Shown: piece after piece, positions 60,755 through 64,000 of the stretch
Layout of the letters: each line of letters begins with the position of its first letter
Position numbering within the stretch: position 1 is the stretch's first letter
Assembly: GCA_034440615.1 (NCBI GenBank)
Contig: JAOTOM010005096.1
Coordinates: 1-64,000 of the forward strand
Length of the DNA stretch: 64,000 nucleotides
Direction: 5' to 3'
Origin: Ashinkailepas kermadecensis
Taxonomy: Eukaryota; Arthropoda; Thecostraca; Neolepadidae
Notes under the pieces: model-generated
Database searches by the model: none
What the model was told of the DNA's origin: nothing
The model's input: only the letters and a program-made list of their open reading frames with translations
Made by a program: the position numbers and the translations under genes

Positions 60755-60852
60755 CGTACACGGAGGCCACGTCGGCGTGTATCTGACTGTCGGCCTCCAC
60801 CTCCTGCAGGAGCGACTCCCACGTCTGGAACAGGGTGCTGGCGCACGCCGGC
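60755..60852 (-). CDS. Exon A of the F-BAR gene (FCH helix 2 region)
   Basis: 98 bp exon. The acceptor follows a pyrimidine-rich tract ending gtggtccccag and the donor is GTGTACG|GTGGGTGC. One leftover base opens the exon and one G closes it. The reading frame is open and strongly GC3-rich, encoding LFQTWESLLQEVEADSQIHA followed by DVASVY. This is the conserved W-containing helix of F-BAR domains (compare the SWxxxxxQxE helix of Fes/Fer and the CWxxLLxQ helix of srGAP). The final G joins the GT that opens exon B to make Gly. The upstream exon with the start of the FCH motif should end with two bases and was not found with confidence. Confidence 0.75.
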
Positions 60853-60929
60853 CTGGGGACCACACACGCACACACACAGCGTCAGGCCTACGCGCGCCGG
60901 GGAACTGCTCGGCTCACGAGTCATGATCA

Positions 60930-61165
60930 CACCACCACTGACTAGTCATAAGCATATCACTAATGACTAGTCATAATCACACTGCTGAAGGGTCATAATC
61001 ACATCACCACTGATGAGTCATAATCACATCACCACTGACGAATCATAATCACATCACCACTGACGAGTCATAATCACACCACCACTGACGAGTCATAATC
61101 ACACCACCACTGACGAGTCATAATCACACCACCACTGACGAGTCACAATGACACCAAGCCTCGTG
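60930..61165. repeat. 25 bp repeat, ~9 units
   Basis: Unit GACGAGTCATAATCACACCA with CCACT; it lies about 80 bp upstream of exon A. Confidence 0.93.
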
Positions 61166-61351
61166 AGTCATCATCATACCGGCACTGACCAGCCGCACTG
61201 GTATGAACTCCAACCGAAGTCACTGTCAGACGACCGGAGGCAGTCGGCCGGGGGGGGGGGAGGGGCATGCACGTATTCGGAAGCCAGCCAGCTAGTTAAT
61301 CTGTTAGCCCCGTGACGTCTGTGTTAGAGCGTCAGCGCCTCACAAAAAGTT

Positions 61352-61750
61352 TTACTGTGCTGAGTGTATAACTTGACACCAGATCGCTTTCAGGTATCGG
61401 AGAGTCTTTACAGAGCGAACTGGTTCTGCATCATCAGCTAAGCCGTTCCAATATGTCACGCTCCGTGCGCTATTTGTAGAAAAGAGCCTACTCTCCCTTG
61501 CGAAATGTCGGAAAGCGAACAGTGAATGTCGCACTGTAAGCATCAATCAGCGGCAAAGCCTGGAAATTTCCTTAGGCCTGATGTGGAACACTTTAGGCGT
61601 TTGGTGCAGTCTGCAGGATCAAGGCAGTCATTCGAGTCGGGCAGTGTGAAAAACCCGGCGGTGGTCAAGTATTCCAGGTGTGGTGCAGTATGTAGGAATG
61701 CGGCGCAATGCGATAATTCATGTGTGTACTGTGCAGGGGCCAGGCTAGGT
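61352..61750 (-). mobile_element. Probable non-LTR retrotransposon tail
   Basis: The minus-strand frame ends RHSLFAFRHFARESRLFSTN then SARSVTYWNGLADDAEPVRS and VKTLRYLKAI. The order R...FS.xR.v..WN.L....v.....sv..lk matches the last block of non-LTR ORF2 proteins. Upstream sequence in another frame (FFTLPDSNDCLDPADCTKRL) may continue it. Confidence 0.5.
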
Positions 61751-62099
61751 GGGGTGAGTTCAACGTGGCAAAGTAGGCAAATTATTTCAGCTTGATGGTA
61801 CGTACACACATACATGCCCTTCTATCGTGACTGGTCTTCCAGCCGTGGATAATTGTACCGCGATCCTCGCAACTGAACCCTCACGACCTCCCCTGCCGAA
61901 GTGTTGGTTTGTGCCTGCGTTCGCTCGGCCCCAGTCTGCGCCACCATCACACAATCAGCCATAGCTGGTCGGTTCGCACGCCTGACCTGCCCCACGCACG
62001 GCGAGCCCACCCAGCCTGCCGGCTCGGGCGAGCACGGCACCACACACCCACTCCACTGCCGCCGAAGAGGAGCACAACTGCTGCGGCGCGTCGACAGCG

Positions 62100-62260
62100 G
62101 CCATGCCAACAGGTGTTCCGGGCAACAGGAAACAGCGTCGCCTGCAACTGGCGCGACGTGGCGCTGCAGTCTGATGATCAGCGCACGGCCGGCAGTCGCG
62201 TCACGTTCCGCCCGGCGCTGCGGCTGCCGGCACACATCGCCGCCTCCCCGACCGGCGACA
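62100..62260. other. Ambiguous coding-like GC3-rich stretch
   Basis: Two readings compete. On the plus strand a frame after gccatgccaacag reads VFRATGNSVACNWRDVAL and then SDDQRTAGSRVTFRPALRLP, with about 80 percent G/C at third positions. On the minus strand the reading QRRAERDATAGRALIIRLQR resembles the RRKAEIExEY...LxxLA helix that begins FCH domains, which is what is missing upstream of exon A, but its GC3 is lower and no good donor in the required phase is present. No firm call. Confidence 0.3.
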
Positions 62261-62264
62261 AATG

Positions 62265-62620
62265 CACGGCATACGTCACATCCACCACGTCCGCCACATA
62301 TGTCACATCCGTCACATCCGTCACGCACATCACATCCGTCACATCTGTCACATTTGTCACATATGTCACACCTCGTCACACCCATCACATCCGTCACACC
62401 CGTCACATACGCTACATATGTCACATATCACATCCGTCACATATGTAACATCCGTAGCATCCGTCACATCTGTCACACCAGTCACATCCGTCACATCCGT
62501 CACATCCGCCACGTCCGCAACATCCGCCACTTGACCGCCTGCGGGGTCCGTCACATCCGCCACGTCCGCAACATCCGCCACGTGACCGCCTGCGGGGTCT
62601 GCCACGTGATCGCCTGCGTG
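62265..62620. repeat. 9 bp repeat CACATCCGT with longer block
   Basis: Imperfect CACATCCGT/CACATATGT units, then a GACCGCCTGCGGGGTC block repeated three times. Confidence 0.9.
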
Positions 62621-62639
62621 GTACACCACGTAACCGACG

Positions 62640-62755
62640 CGGGACCCCGGGACAGCCGCGGGACCCTGGAACAGCTGCGAAACCCCGGAACAGCCGCGGG
62701 GCCCCGGGACAGACGCAGAACCCCGAGACAGCCGCGGAACCCCGGGAATATATTC
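62640..62755. repeat. ~21 bp GC-rich repeat
   Basis: Units around CAGCCGCGGGACCCCGGGA. Confidence 0.8.
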
Positions 62756-62759
62756 GGCG

Positions 62760-63229
62760 CATCTATCTGCTTTGCCAAACAGTGCCACCTTATAGTGCGT
62801 TGATTTGCGCCGGTTGCAGAAGAAGAAACTGCTTCGGGTGGCGACACCCATCAGTTCAGCAGGTGACCCCGTTGAATGACTTCACCGTGGAACAGCATGG
62901 ATCCCATGCGAGCAATAGCCTTCGGCTTGCACTGCTTGGGGTAGCACAGGCTCCTGCGATATCATGATTTTGCTCAACGTCCCCTCATGGTGCCGCAGTC
63001 AAATGTCAAAATGCAGATCAGTTGCAGTGAAAACAGGAATTGCTGACTGGCAGTGTGTGGAACCTGATAATGGAACTATTGCCGGTAAGCATGCCATCAG
63101 ATGATGATAATGAATGATTTCGCCTCACGCTTTTTAAAACATCAGGCACACATGGAAGCAAATACGTTTTTCCGTCGAACGAAAACAGGTTCTAGGAGAA
63201 ATAAACCGCACATGCAGCAATCGCTTCAT
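62760..63229. other. Unannotated stretch
   Basis: No gene seen. Confidence 0.4.
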
Positions 63230-63740
63230 GAAGCCTCCCTGTTCACAGCAAGCCACTACTGACGCCGGGGCATCATAGCAGCATGTGGTCTCTGGACTCT
63301 TCACAGCAAACCACTACCGACCCTAGGCACCATAGCAGCATGTGGTCTCTGGACTCTTCACAGCAAACCGTTACTGACGCCGGACATCATAGCAGCACGC
63401 GGTCCCTGGACTCTTCACAGCAAACCGCTGCTGACGCCGGAGCATCATAGCAGCATGCGGTCCCGGGGCGGGGATGACCGAGTGGTTAAGGTGTTGAGCT
63501 CTGGGTATCAAAGAGCCCGGGTTCAACACTCGCACCACTTGGGATATTTCCCAATCCTGAAATATCCCGAATTCCCGCGGACCACCGGCGAAACAGTGTG
63601 GATGGCGCCATTAGCCGTGATCGTGCATAAAGTGTGTCGATAACCACCCAACAAACAAACAAATACCATGCGGTCCCGGGACTCTTCGCAACAAACCACT
63701 ACTGACATTGGGGCATCATAGCAGCCTGTGGTCCCTGGAA
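63230..63740. repeat. ~57 bp tandem repeat interrupted by SINE B
   Basis: Units contain GGTCTCTGGACTCTTCACAG and CATCATAGCAGCATG. Four units precede the SINE and about one follows. Confidence 0.9.
63468..63666 (+). mobile_element. SINE family B copy 3
   Basis: Same family. A perfect 14 bp duplication CATGCGGTCCCGGG lies at 63454-63467 and 63667-63680, and the ~57 bp tandem repeat resumes after it. An extra CCTGAAATATCCCGAATTCC segment is present in the body. Confidence 0.92.
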
Positions 63741-64000
63741 GGTTCACGATTCCTTCAGCTTGACAGCCGACGAGTCAGACAGTCCAGATAGTCGTGGAAG
63801 CTATTGCTGAACATGTCCCCCGTACGCTTCGAAGCCTTTTCCCTTGCGCAGTGCTTGCCAACTGTGGCGTTGCACGTTTCGCTTTGATATTGTGCGAGGC
63901 TGGGTTCAGTTGTTGGCAGATTTGGCGCTTAGCTTTCAGCATCGTCCGCAGTCCAGTATTTACTGTAGCTTTCGCAATAGTCAACCGGATAACTTTTCAA

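Larger units (their letters stand above)
10393..60852 (-). other. Split gene for an F-BAR domain protein (Fes/Fer-like by eye), partial
   Basis: Inferred gene span covering the exons listed separately. Exon phases match at every junction of the five F-BAR exons: exon A ends with one base that completes a Gly codon with the two bases opening exon B, and the B-C, C-D and D-E junctions are all phase 0. The joined product has the long amphipathic helices of an F-BAR domain, a dimeric banana-shaped module that binds and curves membranes. Helix 3-4 text such as HNAYVQQLRAAN and TLPQLLQELEDV recalls Fes/Fer kinases (known family pattern: HNxYV...TLPxLLxSLQ). Fes/Fer carry a coiled coil, SH2 and tyrosine kinase after the F-BAR; a coiled-coil exon is present at 10.4 kb but no SH2 or kinase exon was found. 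srGAP, CIP4 or GAS7-type proteins remain possible. Introns are large and full of minisatellites and mobile elements. The first exons (start of the FCH motif) and the 3' end were not identified. Confidence 0.72.

Overview
The window reads as nuclear DNA of an animal, probably an invertebrate and possibly an arthropod. The basis is short phase-matched exons with GT-AG (one GC-AG) introns, tRNA-derived SINEs, decayed non-LTR retrotransposons, TTAA-flanked MITE-like elements and very abundant minisatellites. Nothing looks prokaryotic. Species and clade cannot be fixed from sequence alone; a short TTAGG run near 30.23 kb is only a weak arthropod hint.

The one gene that can be argued for lies on the minus strand across most of the window. 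Five exons (60755-60852, 58939-59063, 53520-53684, 44245-44325, 38883-39083) join in perfect phase and encode an F-BAR (FCH) membrane-binding domain, by eye nearest to Fes/Fer-type F-BARs. A weaker exon near 26.9 kb, a small candidate near 22.6 kb and a good coiled-coil exon at 10393-10562 may continue the protein. No SH2, kinase, RhoGAP or SH3 exon is visible. The true 5' and 3' ends are probably outside the window or unrecognised.

Layout: 0.7-5.4 kb holds minisatellites (46, 7, 90, 21 and 13 bp units). 7.5-13.2 kb holds degenerate and fresh arrays, a SINE and a TTAA element. 13.9-17.9 kb is an old, degenerate G/C-run repeat field. 18.5-19.4 kb is a 36 bp array. 20.7-21.8 kb is a non-LTR reverse-transcriptase remnant. 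23-37 kb is dominated by TTAA elements, another non-LTR tail and A+T-rich DNA. 38.4-40.1, 44.3-45.2, 46.5-46.9, 53.1-55.0 and 56.3-57.3 kb are minisatellites inside introns of the gene. 59.2-60.7 kb is a 1.5 kb foldback element with an 8 bp target-site duplication filling one intron. 61-63.7 kb holds further repeats, a non-LTR tail, an ambiguous GC3-rich stretch and a SINE inserted into a tandem array.

The most unusual property is that at least three intronic minisatellites of this gene are amplified exon-intron junctions. Their repeat units contain the end or start of the neighbouring exon plus its splice site, so dozens of copies of the real splice donor or acceptor sit beside the authentic one. 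The very long open frames across the window are by-products of stop-free tandem units and are not genes.
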